The position numbers and the translations under genes are program-made. From Cryptomeria japonica (Eukaryota; Streptophyta; Pinopsida; Cupressales; Cupressaceae): 64,000 nt of DNA. This document shows, piece after piece, positions 12,281 to 22,805 of this stretch (its first letter is position 1; each line of letters begins with the position of its first letter). The stretch lies in the NCBI RefSeq assembly GCF_030272615.1, contig NC_081407.1, positions 267,918,075 to 267,982,074 of the forward strand. Direction: 5' to 3'. The notes beneath the pieces were generated by a model. The model was not told where the DNA came from. It saw nothing but the letters and a program-made list of their open reading frames with translations, and made no database searches.

Positions 12281-12349
12281 TTTGGTCAGCTTAGCTACTG
12301 AGGTAGATCTTGGCTTTGAATACCAAATTTGAAGAACAGTTGAATAACA

Positions 12350-12844
12350 TGGATGGAATGATGTGGATGGTATAATTTACATGGAAGGCAAATTGAGGTC
12401 TACCTTGGCAAACCTGAATGATAGCAAAGAGAAGAACAAGAAGGCAATTGAGAACATTTATTTTTTAAGAAACCTGCTAGATAAAGGAAAGAAGGTCATT
12501 AATGAATTTGAAACTAAGCTTGATGAAAAGACCAGAGAATGTTCAAATATCAAAGAAGAAATTTGCCAAAATCAAGGAGGATTTGAAAGTTGCAAAAGAT
12601 CAGATTGAAAGTGGATTGAAACTCAAAAGTAGTTGTGAAGTGTTAGATGTTGTTCTTAATTCCTAGAGATAGAATAGAGACAAGAGTAGACTTGGCTTTG
12701 AGGAAGGTGAATGTTCAGAAAAATTAAAGGAAAAGACAAGATTACAAATTGCAAGATTAGAGAAACCAAAATTTAAGAAACTTAAGAAATATCTATAGAG
12801 CTCCTTATGCTCCTATCAGGTATTCCCCTTTTAATGGTATATAT
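12350..12844 (+). pseudogene. gag N-terminal part, copia-type, broken
   Basis: The frame at 12363-12608 encodes a Lys/Glu/Asn-rich, coiled-coil-like segment, followed in another frame by more Lys/Glu-rich sequence to about 12785 and a short Tyr/Pro-rich tail. It is split from its zinc-knuckle part by the LTR element inserted at 12845. Helical segments before the knuckles are usual in gag of Sire/Maximus-type copia elements, but I cannot assign the lineage. Confidence 0.5.
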
Positions 12845-13169
12845 TGTAGTTGAGGAAAAATAAACTCTACATCTCCTAAAAATCACCTGCATGCAAACTT
12901 ATCACAGAAGGAGAGAAGCAAAAAAGCTATGGAGGCCAGAATTCAAAGATCCTGAAAAGAGGAGTCATATTGATTGTGCAACAAGAAGGCAATTCAATAA
13001 TTATAGTTCTTATGAAATACAAAGAGAGAATCCTTATAAGAGGATACTCGAAACCCTAAAGGAGAAAATCCTAAAGAATTATAAGATTCCTAAGTTTAGC
13101 TTAAGCATAGAGCATAATAGACTAATAATTAAATAAACAATTATTAGCTAATAAAAGATAACTCCAACA
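12845..13169 (-). repeat. 3' LTR of the nested element
   Basis: It aligns with 14795-15121 at roughly 90% identity by eye. Both end CTCCAACA on the plus strand, which is the TGTTGGAG start of the LTR on the coding strand. It is followed directly by the C/G homopolymer. It contains the near-palindrome around CTAATAATTAAATAA near 13119-13150. Confidence 0.88.
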
Positions 13170-13186
13170 CCCCCCCCCCCCCCCCC
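13170..13186 (-). promoter_or_regulatory. Polypurine tract, a 17-base G run
   Basis: Seventeen consecutive C on the plus strand (G on the element's strand) directly abut the 3' LTR. The position is that of the plus-strand primer. A pure G run of this length is unusual; the true length may be affected by sequencing of a homopolymer. Confidence 0.8.
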
Positions 13187-14780
13187 GCTTAAGATGAACT
13201 TAGGGAGTAGCTAAAAAACAACTAAGGACTAAAAAAGCATGTAAAAAATGCAGGAAAACAATAATGGGTCCCGACAACTAGGCCTGATGAGGTACCCAAG
13301 TACAATAAAAATCTTTGTAAAGTGGAGAAAAAGGAGAAAAACCAGTGGGAAAAAAACTCCTCTCCAAGAAGAGATGAAAGCTCAAGTGAAGGACTAAGAA
13401 GCCTCCAAACAAGAGTGTTCCAAAAGATAGGATCAAAAAGAAGAGAATGAAGAACACCACTGAAGCATGAAATAGATGCAAACACTGTCGAAGAGTAACT
13501 ACTAATCTTAAGAACCTCCACTGAAATAGAACACGATCAGGTAGAGAAGACTGTAATCTGCATGAGTTCTCTCAAATGACACTACTCAAATCAGATGGCA
13601 AATAAAGGCAAACAACTGAACTCAAAGATACAGATGACATGAAACACCAAAGCTTGAAGAGATGATCAATCGAACCAAGGAAGCATTAGAAAAACAGGAC
13701 AAACCTCCCCATAATGTTGAAAAGGGAGAGGGATAGGTACACTAAAAAAATGGTCAACAACAATTGCATGACGAAGAACCAGGAACAATGAAGGTGCAGA
13801 GAAAGTACATAGTGTCGTGGAAGAAACACTCACTTGACACACATCATGAGGCTAACGTCATGGAGGGAACACTCACATGACAAAGGTAGATGACAAACAA
13901 AGGCAAACATCAACCCCCCATGGCACTTTATAAGTAATGCACGTATAATAAGGCACAAGATGTGCAAGATCCCAAATATACAATGCATGGTGACACTTTA
14001 TCTCAGTGTGTTTGCATAAATAAAATGCTACAATGATCAGAAGAGAAGGAATACTGGAAACAAAAAGAACAGCCAAAGACGAGACATCCTACTCAAAGAA
14101 AGAGATCCCAGGACCTGAAACATCCAAGATATTCACTAGAGTGCTGAAAAGAAAAGAAAACTAAATAAAATATACCTGGAGAAGAATCTAGAAAGAACAC
14201 TCATATGATCGGAAATTAAACAGAACAAGCTTTCCAACAATATAAAGTTTTCAAAAAATGGAGTTCGGATGCTCAAGTGATGTCTCCCAGAGTGCAAAAA
14301 GGAACCTCTGGATTTGACAGCAAAAAATGCCATAAAAAAAAATCAAAATTTTAAACCTCCAAATCTGGATAGAGCTCGGAAAGAGCTTTTCAACGATATA
14401 AGGTTTTTGAAAAAGCGCCTCCGTATGACCAAGTTACGACCAAAAAAAAAAAAAAAAAACCCTCTTTTAGGGCATAAAAAGAGAAAAAAGAAATTGACGA
14501 AAATTTTTTTACGCATTTGCAGGTACAGCCGTATGGATTTTTGTGCCTCGAAAAGTGTGCCAATAAAAAATGATGCCCCTGTCAAGGCAAATTATATATC
14601 AAAATCCATGGAATCAGCCTTTTGAAATCAACTGTGAGGTCCTTTTGGCACCAAAATGTACCAAAAAATCAGCTACCCCCAGAAATGGAAAAAAACAACT
14701 ATACAAACCCCCGAATATATAGATCTAAAGAACAAGGCCCAAAATATCTCATGAAGAGAACAGGGGCATGCAGATCTAGA
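13187..14780. other. Non-coding interior of the nested element
   Basis: No frame with recognisable motifs. It contains two versions of a module (14228-14282 and 14369-14440) whose core is CTTTYCAACRATATAA, then an A/T-rich spacer, then a CCGTATGACCAAGTTACG-like sequence. An 18-base A run lies at about 14442-14459. The left part (13187-13370) resembles 18855-19020. Confidence 0.7.
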
Positions 14781-14792
14781 GCTCTGATACCA
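14781..14792 (-). promoter_or_regulatory. Primer-binding site of the nested element (initiator tRNA-Met)
   Basis: Reads TGGTATCAGAGC on the minus strand, the exact plant copia primer site, two or three bases inside the 5' LTR. Confidence 0.92.
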
Positions 14793-14794
14793 TA

Positions 14795-15121
14795 TTAGAG
14801 TTGAGGAAAAATCAACTCTACAACTCCCAAAGATCACCTGCATGCAAACCTGTCACAGAAGGAGAGAAGCAAAAAAACTATGGACACCAAAATTCAAAGA
14901 TCTAGAAAAGAGGAGTCATGTTGATTGTGCAACAAGAATACAATTCAATAATTACAGTTGTTATGAAAATGCAAAGAGAGAATCCTTATAAAAGGATACT
15001 CAAAACCCTAAAGGAGAAAACCCTAAAGAATTATAAGAGTCCTAAGTTTAGCTTAAGCATAGAGTATAATAGACTAATAATTAAATAAATAATTATTAGT
15101 TAATAAAAGATAACTCCAACA
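14795..15121 (-). repeat. 5' LTR of the nested element
   Basis: Partner of 12845-13169. On the minus strand it begins TGTTGGAGTTATC at 15121 and ends near 14795 just before the primer site. Confidence 0.88.
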
Positions 15122-15124
15122 GTG

Positions 15125-15619
15125 TATGTTTTTCAAGTAATGGAATTTGAGCATAGAGCTAGTGAATGCAGAAGTCAAAACAAAAATCAATCAATTGGCA
15201 TAAGATGTTACTCTTGCAATAAGTTTGGTCATAAGGCTACTAAATGCAGAAGTAGGATGATGAGGAATGGATACAAGAATTTGAGTTGTACTTATTCTTT
15301 CAATGGAATGTTCTATTCTTGCAATACATATAGACACAAACTTTTTGAGTACAACATAAATAGAGGATTTGGACATAACAAAAGGAATAAGCATAAAAAA
15401 GGTTAAGTGTGTTATAATTGTAAAAAAATGGGTCACATTGTGAGACATTCTAGAAGTAGAATTGAAAAATATAATGGTCTAGAAAATAAAATCAACATCA
15501 ATAAGGAAATGAGGAAGATGAAGATGAAATGGGTGAAGATATATGATGATAAGATTGAAGAAAAGATTGAGGATGGATCTGCACCTTCTATGGGTGCAGA
15601 CCCTTCTTCTGATAACTAA
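15125..15619 (+). pseudogene. gag zinc-knuckle region, copia-type, broken
   Basis: This continues the host copia gag after the nested insertion. Several CCHC-type knuckles follow one another: a degraded one at about 15125-15170 (GH-like and final Cys remaining), an intact CYSCNKFGHKATKC at about 15208-15250, a third that has lost its final Cys near 15317-15350, and CYNCKKMGHIVRHS at about 15408-15450, also lacking the last Cys. A Lys/Glu/Met-rich tail runs to the TAA near 15617. Serial knuckles are typical of gag in some plant copia lineages. Protease does not follow. Confidence 0.65.
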
Positions 15620-16331
15620 CTCAGACAACTATGTTTGAGGGGAATATTTTAAAAGAATATATTTCATCTCATCTTGGCTTAGTGTTGGATTTCTCTTAGT
15701 ATCGCAGAAGTATAGAAGTGATTTTTTATAGATTCCAAGTGAATTTGATGGTTCAAAACTTTTTTGGTGGCCTACGGCTACGAAGCAATTCAAAGATGAG
15801 ATAGACTCCATTGAGTCTTAGCTTACTAAGTTAGCGCATTCTTTTAACATTTAGAAAGATGATTGCGATGAAATGAGGTCCAAGGCTCGAGATCTTCATT
15901 CACAATTGGTTGTGAGACAAAACAAAGAGAAGATTATGTGAAGCTATTTTGTGGACTCAAGGATGCCATGGAATTGTGGTTGTCCATTTTTTTCAGGTTG
16001 CTTGATGATGCGGACAAATTTGAACAGAGTGTGTTTAATTCTGATGTCTTTGATGTTGCAATGAATTTATATGTTGCTTGTGAATGGCAGAACAGGATCT
16101 TGATTGCTTTATTCATGCTTGGAACTCCTCCTTTATTGGTTTGAAGAATTAAAACAAGGATATTTGGCTTGGAAATGTCTGATTGGCATTTCTATTTTTT
16201 CATTTGCTTTTTGAATATTTATGTTGAAGGGAGTTGTAGTTTTTGTTTTGTATTTTTTTACTTAAGGTGTTACCCTTTGTCATTGTTGTCAAAGGGGAAG
16301 AAATATTGATAGGGGGGAGGAAATATATTTT
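15620..16331. other. Remnant between gag and the 3' LTR
   Basis: A plus-strand frame at 15938-16144 carries a short protein-like segment without retroelement motifs, with related out-of-frame pieces upstream. Purine-rich DNA (aggggaagaa, then ataggggggagg at 16299-16321) precedes the 3' LTR and probably contains the polypurine tract. The whole of pol is missing here. Confidence 0.45.
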
Positions 16332-17537
16332 TGTTTTGTCATCAATGACAAGATTTTTGCACATTTGGATGCCATTGTTGTAATTGATGGCAAGCATTTG
16401 TCAATCTAATTTTGCCCGATTGTTATTGGTGATTCTGATATGGATATTTTAATTTGAGGTATAGTGTACCTTGTTGATGATCTAGATGTTCATTTCTATG
16501 ATACTATGCTATAGAAGTGACTACAAGTTCACATTGTGTCAATGAGATGATACGAAGTGATGATTTAGTATGTTTTTGAAGGTCTGGAGTTCCTCACCTT
16601 GTCCAAAATTATTTCAGTTGTTTGCTCTGGAGAACTTATTATGGACCGGAATAAGTATTTGTACCAGATATGTCTCAAGTGATTATAAGTTTTTATTCTC
16701 AACATGATGGATGTCATGTGCCTTTTTTGATGAACCACTTTCTTTGTTTTAGGTCAGATATTAGACGATGTGTTTAGTAGAACAATTTTTATAGCCGTTT
16801 ATGCATATTTGTAGTTGGGTGTAAATTATTTTTGATGTTGATTGGAAAGCATGTCAACTTGGTGTGAACACTCACACATCCTTTTAACCTTCCAAATAAT
16901 GTATTTTTAGGTTGATTCTATGTATATTCTCTTGGTCAACCTAACATTGTTTGTTTTGGATCCGGTTGGTGTATATTGAGTAGATTGGTTGTGTTAAAGA
17001 AGAACATGTATGAGAAATAGATATAGAGTAATATAGAGAGTGATATGGATGACTAATAAATGCAAAGATAATAGGTACAAATATTCAGAGAAGTATAGAG
17101 CAGACATATGAGTATATACAGTGAAATGTTATCTGCATTCTAACAAATATTTTTTGTATACAGTTCAATCTACTATTCCTATTGTTTTATGAGATAAATT
17201 TGTACATTTCCATAAAGAAGTCCTTTTTGTATCTTACCTAATGTTGTGCACCGTGCACCTCAGTCTACAAGTCTAGAGCAGCAAGCTCTTTTGGCAAGAA
17301 GCCTTATTTATTATAAAATTGTTATTATACATTGTGAGTTTAATTCTCACTGAGGTTTTTCCAAGTTTGGGTTTGCAATGTAAAATACAGTGTTCTTGTG
17401 TGAATGTATTTACTATTACTACTACTTAACTTCCAACATATTTTTATGAATGAATGATAAGTTTGAAGCATCTTAAATTGGTAGCATTTTGTGAATGTCG
17501 ATTCACCCCCCCTCTCAACCTTTGGTAGTGTTCAATA
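16332..17537 (+). repeat. 3' LTR of the gag-only copia-type element
   Basis: It starts TGTTTTGTCATCAATGACAA after the purine-rich tract and ends GTGTTCAATA at 17537, where the 5' copy has GTGTTCAACA. The part from 16650 aligns with the 5' LTR; 16332-16650 has no clear counterpart there. Confidence 0.7.
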
Positions 17538-18480
17538 ATGCAACCTATAGATTTGTAAATTTTGACAATAAAAGGACATATGAATAAAACTTCAAGAACA
17601 TGAAAGAACAATCATAGAATAAAGATAGACATAAGAGAAGAAAACATTGATATATGTGCAAAAAACTCATTCAAATAAAAAGCCCACACTCCAAATCATC
17701 AAACCAATGTATTAATCTGCAACAAACACTACTTCAATACACTTGTAGGCTCTAAGTCTGAACATGGAGATTACGTCTTTCTTTTCTCTAGAGGAAATCT
17801 AATAGTGTATCCCTACAAAGAATTATTCTCCTCACTCATACAATGAACAACTTATCCAATATATAGATATACAATGTAAAGACAAAGATGTGTACCAAGA
17901 TCAAAATGGCTAAAATCTTATGATTGTAAGATAGTCCTTGACATGCATGATGTATGCATGCATGCAACAAATTTGCAAGCAAAACATTGCTATAAATGGA
18001 ATCCACCTATAAGAGAACATACAATCCTAGAACCTTCCTTAGCCTGCATGATACCTCCTCAACATATAGAGCACCTACATAAATAAAAAAACCCTTGCAT
18101 GTGTAGGTGCCTACACCTAAATTAGGTTATTTCTCATAGAATCTATCATAAATTGTTCTTACACTATTATGTTGTAATATGTCAAAGTTTCATAATATTT
18201 TGTCATAAGCTGACATGTGACACCGACATAGTTGTGTAGTATGGTCCACCAAGTGAAATGCCTACATCCACATGTATTGCTTGTGTGTCATTACAAGCAT
18301 CTCCAAGTAGGATAACACATCATCGATATTATTTCTAAATTTCAGTACATTAATAGGAAATAAAATAAATAAATGTTAGGACTTGAAAAGGTTGAGACAA
18401 CTTATTCCCAACCAAATGTGACTCCACTTACTAGAGCAAAATCTCACTCACAACATCAGGTTTTCATCATGCAAGTGAAA
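17538..18480. other. Non-coding, AT-rich
   Basis: No reading frame, RNA gene or repeat could be supported. A small alternating 'tgcatgcatgca' tract lies at about 17950-17965. Confidence 0.5.
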
Positions 18481-19494
18481 TTAGCTTATCAATAGACCGT
18501 GGATAGTTCATGGACAACTCTAAAAAAGTGGATTTTATTGAATTTTGCAACACAAGCATCTACAATATCAAACAACAAACAACAAACACCTTCCAAAAAT
18601 GACATATACAAAATGAATGCTATATTACTCAATAGCAAATAATACAAAATTAATTACAATTGTATAATGAGGTGCTTATAAAGAAAGCACAAGATTCCCT
18701 AAGCTAAATTTAAGAGAACTAAAGTGAAAGTATGAGGAGCTAAATAAAGCTCAACTCTAGAAAATATAGATGCACAACTAAAGAAACTAGAAGCAAGCAC
18801 TCATAAGTGAACTTGACAAAAAAAGCATAACTAGTTGTTAAAATGCTCTATAACCCCCTTTAAGTGAAACTTAGGGTGAGTAAAAAACTCTATACCCATA
18901 AATGCAAGATGGGTCTTGACAACTAAAGACATGCTTAGGTACCCATGTACAAACCGATGAAGTCTCTCTAAACGGAGAAAGGGAGAAAACCCATGTGGGA
19001 AAAAAAAAAAAAACCCTTCCAATAGCGAGAGATGAAATACATAAAAAGAAACATGAGCTAATAAAAAAGGAAGGTCTCATATAGACATCCCAAGGACAAC
19101 GTTCTTCACAAAAGTACAATCAAGATTACCCCCATAGGAAAGAAAAGAAGAGATGATGTATCCCCCCCATAAGAGAGAAACTCCAATGCCAAAGATTAAG
19201 GCTCGAGGATGAATGCTAAAGATGATCCAAGAGTGGCAAACACATGTCTCCCCTTAGGAAGAAACAAATCCACTAGCCAAGGTTGAAGCAACTCCATGAA
19301 AGGATATTATAGGAATAGTCTCAAGATGTGTGTCATGGAAGAATACTCAACTATCCACATGTCTGAATTATGATGTGCCAGATCAAATGAAGCAAATCTA
19401 AACTAGATGTACAACTAAAGAAACTAGAAGCAAGAACTCCTAAGTGAACTTAAACAAAAAAAACATAACCAATTGTTAAAATGCTCTAACATAT
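18480..19494 (-). mobile_element. Deleted relative of the small non-autonomous LTR element
   Basis: About 85 bp at 18765-18850 recur at 19405-19489 as a direct repeat (both end TGTTAAAATGCTCTA). The left copy is followed by a C run (18854-18858) and by DNA resembling 13187-13370, including AACTTAGGG near its start and the 'ggagaaa...gtgggaaaaaa' block. This is the arrangement 3' LTR, polypurine tract, interior on the minus strand. The right LTR is cut to about 90 bp and no primer site is visible, so an internal deletion removed it. The left boundary is a guess. Confidence 0.55.
19489..19494. repeat. Target-site duplication ACATAT, left copy
   Basis: ACATAT precedes the TG at 19495 and is repeated at 20707-20712. 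Confidence 0.75.
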
Positions 19495-20706
19495 TGTTGG
19501 CAACAACAATGAAGAAAACTGAGAGGGGGGGTGAATCAGTTTTCACCGGACCTACAATCTTAATCACAAATTCAAATCTGATAAACTACAGCAATAACAG
19601 AGATAAGAAAATTGAAAGCACAACACACAACACAAAGATTTTGATGTGGAAAACCCGGTTAAGGGAAAACCTACAGTGGGAACCTACCCACAATAAGATG
19701 ATACTCTGCAGTAGTATGTGTAAATATTACAATGGGGAATGCACATGCATTTAGGCACACTGCCTAGAGCTCACTGCTCAAATACAATAACTTGGAAGGC
19801 TACAACCCTCAGGGAAGTCTCACTGACTTACAACAAGATTTGGACTACAATCTGGAAGAAATGAACTAAAAGAATAGCATCTCCAAATGCTTGATTACAG
19901 TTCTGGTTAAGCACAAATGTCTGCTCTGCAACACCAATCACTTCTCAATCACAATGCCAAAGGATGAATCACTTTCTCACACATACAACACTCTCTGATA
20001 ATGCAGACACAACCTCGATCCCTAAATTACATGAATATATCACCTATATATACAATTTATCAACCTTGACAACAAGGTCGGCTAAACCCTCAACTCTCAA
20101 TTACAAAATTACATCACATGATACAAAGATTGACCATCGGAAAAATATAATGATTTACATGACATAACATGGACCTATTTCAAATTCCCAAATGCTCAAC
20201 TCACCAAAAATCATGCCAAGATCAACCGCAACACGCTACACCACCAGAAATACCGCATAACACAAAAATCATCACCAGATCACGAAAACCATCAATAAAT
20301 CACACAACAATCAATGTGGATCATGAAAAAAAATAGGACACAATTAGGAAACACTAGCAAGCACATTGGAATCATCAGTAACAGCTACACCAACACCACT
20401 TATCAAATCTTCATCGATCAACATCTGAGAACTCAAGAACACAGCCAATTAGCAACTGTCACGAAGAAAGATAACTTGCGAAGCACCAAATCATGAACCA
20501 TCTGAAATAAGGATACGCAAGATCATCCCAAACAATATACCAAAAACTCAGCTCAAAATCTGATCACACCGGAATATACTGGAAGAAATACTAAACTCTG
20601 CAAAGCATTGATCAGCAAAACAAAACTGTAAAACTGGATCATAAGATCTTCCCAATCAGCAAACACTGGAGCAATTCACAGGAATATGTTGACATCAATG
20701 ACAACA
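19495..20706 (-). mobile_element. Second solo LTR, Ty1/copia type
   Basis: The 1212 bp unit begins TGTTGGCAACAAC and ends ACAACA on the plus strand. On the minus strand it starts TGTTGTTGTCATTGATG and ends near a 'gattcacccccc' run like the other copia LTRs here. It contains the 'gatgtggaaaacccgg...gggaaaacc' block (19632-19672) seen at 6775-6800. ACATAT flanks both ends. No primer site or interior follows, so it is solo. Confidence 0.87.
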
Positions 20707-20712
20707 ACATAT
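20707..20712. repeat. Target-site duplication ACATAT, right copy
   Basis: Six-base repeat of 19489-19494. Five bases would be usual for copia; the sixth may be chance. Confidence 0.75.
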
Positions 20713-21775
20713 CCTAGCAGCAACACTTTCTAACACATATTTTATTTTCTATGCTTTGATCTTAGCTTAAAATCAAGAGGGTATTCCCAGGGGTATGCCT
20801 CAACAAGTATTAAACTTGCATACAATATACAATCGAAAAATCATTATAACCAAAAACAACTTGATGTCTTTGCCCCAAATAGTATCACTAAAATAAAAAT
20901 AATTGGTTGTATGTAACCCCTATGTAATTAATACTAGTATATAATTGTAAGCCACACAAGAGGAATGCATCTAAGGCTCATTGTAGATAGATTCTTATTT
21001 ATATCACTAGGTTATGAATGTATAGAAACTACTACATTATTGAATTTGTGTGTGATTTGAATGTGTGAGATCAGTAAGGATTCCAAATGATGTTTATTTA
21101 TGGGAAAAAACCTCAAAGAAAAGAACATGTAGTTACATTTACATACACTGATAAATATAAAACCATATAACATAATATACGTAATAATTCAGACACAACT
21201 GAACATATTCACACATTACATAAGAAAAATCATTACAAGATTTGCAATATTTTATAATAGTCATATTCATCTAACTTGAGATTAAATTTGTGCTAGCAAA
21301 TGGAAAGGGATAATCCCCATCTACATCTAAGAAACCTTCCTAAATACATATAAAGCGTCATAAAGATGAGTTGAAAATGCAATTGAAAGGATGAAATTTG
21401 AATGCTATGTCTGGGACTAAATGACATGAAATTCAGAGTAATCAATATATATAGGAAATCTCATATAAGATATGAAGCCACAAATGCAGATATAAAACAT
21501 GGATGCAAAGAGGAACCTATGATTGAAGTCGGGATAGGGACGCACACAACCAGGGGGGTGTCTTGGTCATCTAGACATCTCAGTCCTCCACTTTTCACTC
21601 TTACAAAAGTCAGGTTTGTTCACCTTCATTGCCTTTCCCAGATTCTTTGTCCATAGCTTCTAGACTTGTTGCCTACTCATAGAAGAAAGGAAATTGTGTT
21701 GTGGATAGGGATTTGCCTAAGTCAAACCCCAGGTTTGGAATTAACCCTAATTAAATTAAAATGTGAATGGAATCG
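20713..21775. other. Non-coding, AT-rich
   Basis: No supportable gene. A frame at 21402-21656 shows no recognised domain. Confidence 0.5.
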
Positions 21776-22805
21776 AAAGCATTCCTTTTGATAGTAGAGA
21801 CTAGATTTGGAATTGAAATGCTTGAATGTAAATGATTGACTGAATTGATTATACCTTCAATAGGTGATGCAATGCTCTTAGGATAAGTTCTTCATGCATT
21901 AATGCAATAACATGATAAATCACATAAAATCCATCATGAAATCATAATTGAAGATGTCTTGATGTAGTTAGCTACTCCTTGAATCAAATTTGGTCGTTAA
22001 CTATTGTTCTTGAATTGGAATGATACCATAATGGTGAGATGCAATAATGAGATGATGAAATGAATTGAGAGGGATGCCTTATATAGGTTTTTCATAATAA
22101 AATCACCTTTAGGTTGACTTAGAATTTTTTTGCATGAAGCTAGATTTGAATAGGATAGGACCATCTTATTATCCCCCTACAATGTGAGGAAAAAAAATGT
22201 AGGACCAAGATGCCTAGGGCATTCAGATCATGACAATTTTATCCCAACTTTTAGGGATGTGAGATAATAGGGTTAAAATGCCAAAAATAGAAAGCATTCC
22301 TTTTGATAGCAGAGGCTAGATTTGGAATTGAAATGCTTGAATGTAAATGATTGACTGAATTGATTGTACCTTCAATAGGTGATGCAATGCTCTTAGGATA
22401 AGTTCTTCATGCATTAATGCAATAACATGATAAATCACATAAAATCCATCATGAAATCATAATTGAAGATGTCTTGATGTAGTTAGATACTCCTTGAATC
22501 AAATATGGTCGTTAACTATCGTTCTTGAATTGGAATGATACCATAATGGTGAGATGCAATAATGAGATGATGAAATGAATTGAGAGGGATGTCTTATATA
22601 GGTTTTTCATAATAAAATCACCTTTAGGTTGACTTAGAATTTTTTCGCACGAAGCTAGATTTGAATAGGATAGGACCATCTTATTATCCTCCTGCAATGT
22701 GAGGAAAAAAAATGTAGAACCAAGATGCCTAGGGCATTCGGATCATGACAGTTTTATCCCAACTTTTAGGGATGTGAGATAATAGGGTTAAAATGCCAAA
22801 AATAG
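21776..22805. repeat. 515 bp tandem duplication, two copies
   Basis: Copy one is 21776-22290 and copy two 22291-22805, exactly the same length and joined without spacer. Both start AAAGCATTCCTTTTGATAG and end GCCAAAAATAG. I count about 15 substitutions and no indel (near 97% identity). No coding content is evident. Confidence 0.93.

Larger units (their letters stand above)
12845..15121 (-). mobile_element. Nested 2.28 kb non-autonomous LTR retrotransposon
   Basis: Two direct repeats of about 325 bp (12845-13169 and 14795-15121) flank a non-coding 1.6 kb interior. On the minus strand the right copy is the 5' LTR: it starts TGTTGGAGTTATC and is followed by TGGTATCAGAGC (14781-14792 on the plus strand), a standard initiator tRNA-Met primer site. 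A 17-base C run (13170-13186), which is G on the coding strand, abuts the 3' LTR and serves as the polypurine tract. No reading frame with retroelement motifs exists inside, so it needs proteins from another element. It splits the gag frame of the host copia element between its N-terminal part and its zinc knuckles. Confidence 0.9.
11341..17537 (+). mobile_element. Ty1/copia-type element with gag but no pol (non-autonomous)
   Basis: Two direct repeats, about 11341-12266 and 16650-17537, align over their length and flank a region with a primer-binding site directly after the left one and purine-rich DNA before the right one. The interior holds a gag-like frame with several zinc knuckles (12350-15620) interrupted by a separate 2.28 kb LTR element. 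I found no protease, integrase or RT motifs. Without the nested insert the element is about 3.9 kb. The two LTRs are visibly diverged (estimated 15-20% by eye, with indels), so the insertion is old. No confident target duplication was found. Confidence 0.75.

Noticed and set aside
14314-14625. Lys-rich plus-strand frame and Phe-rich minus-strand frame
   Set aside because: Both come from A/T homopolymers in the interior of the non-autonomous element and have no motif.
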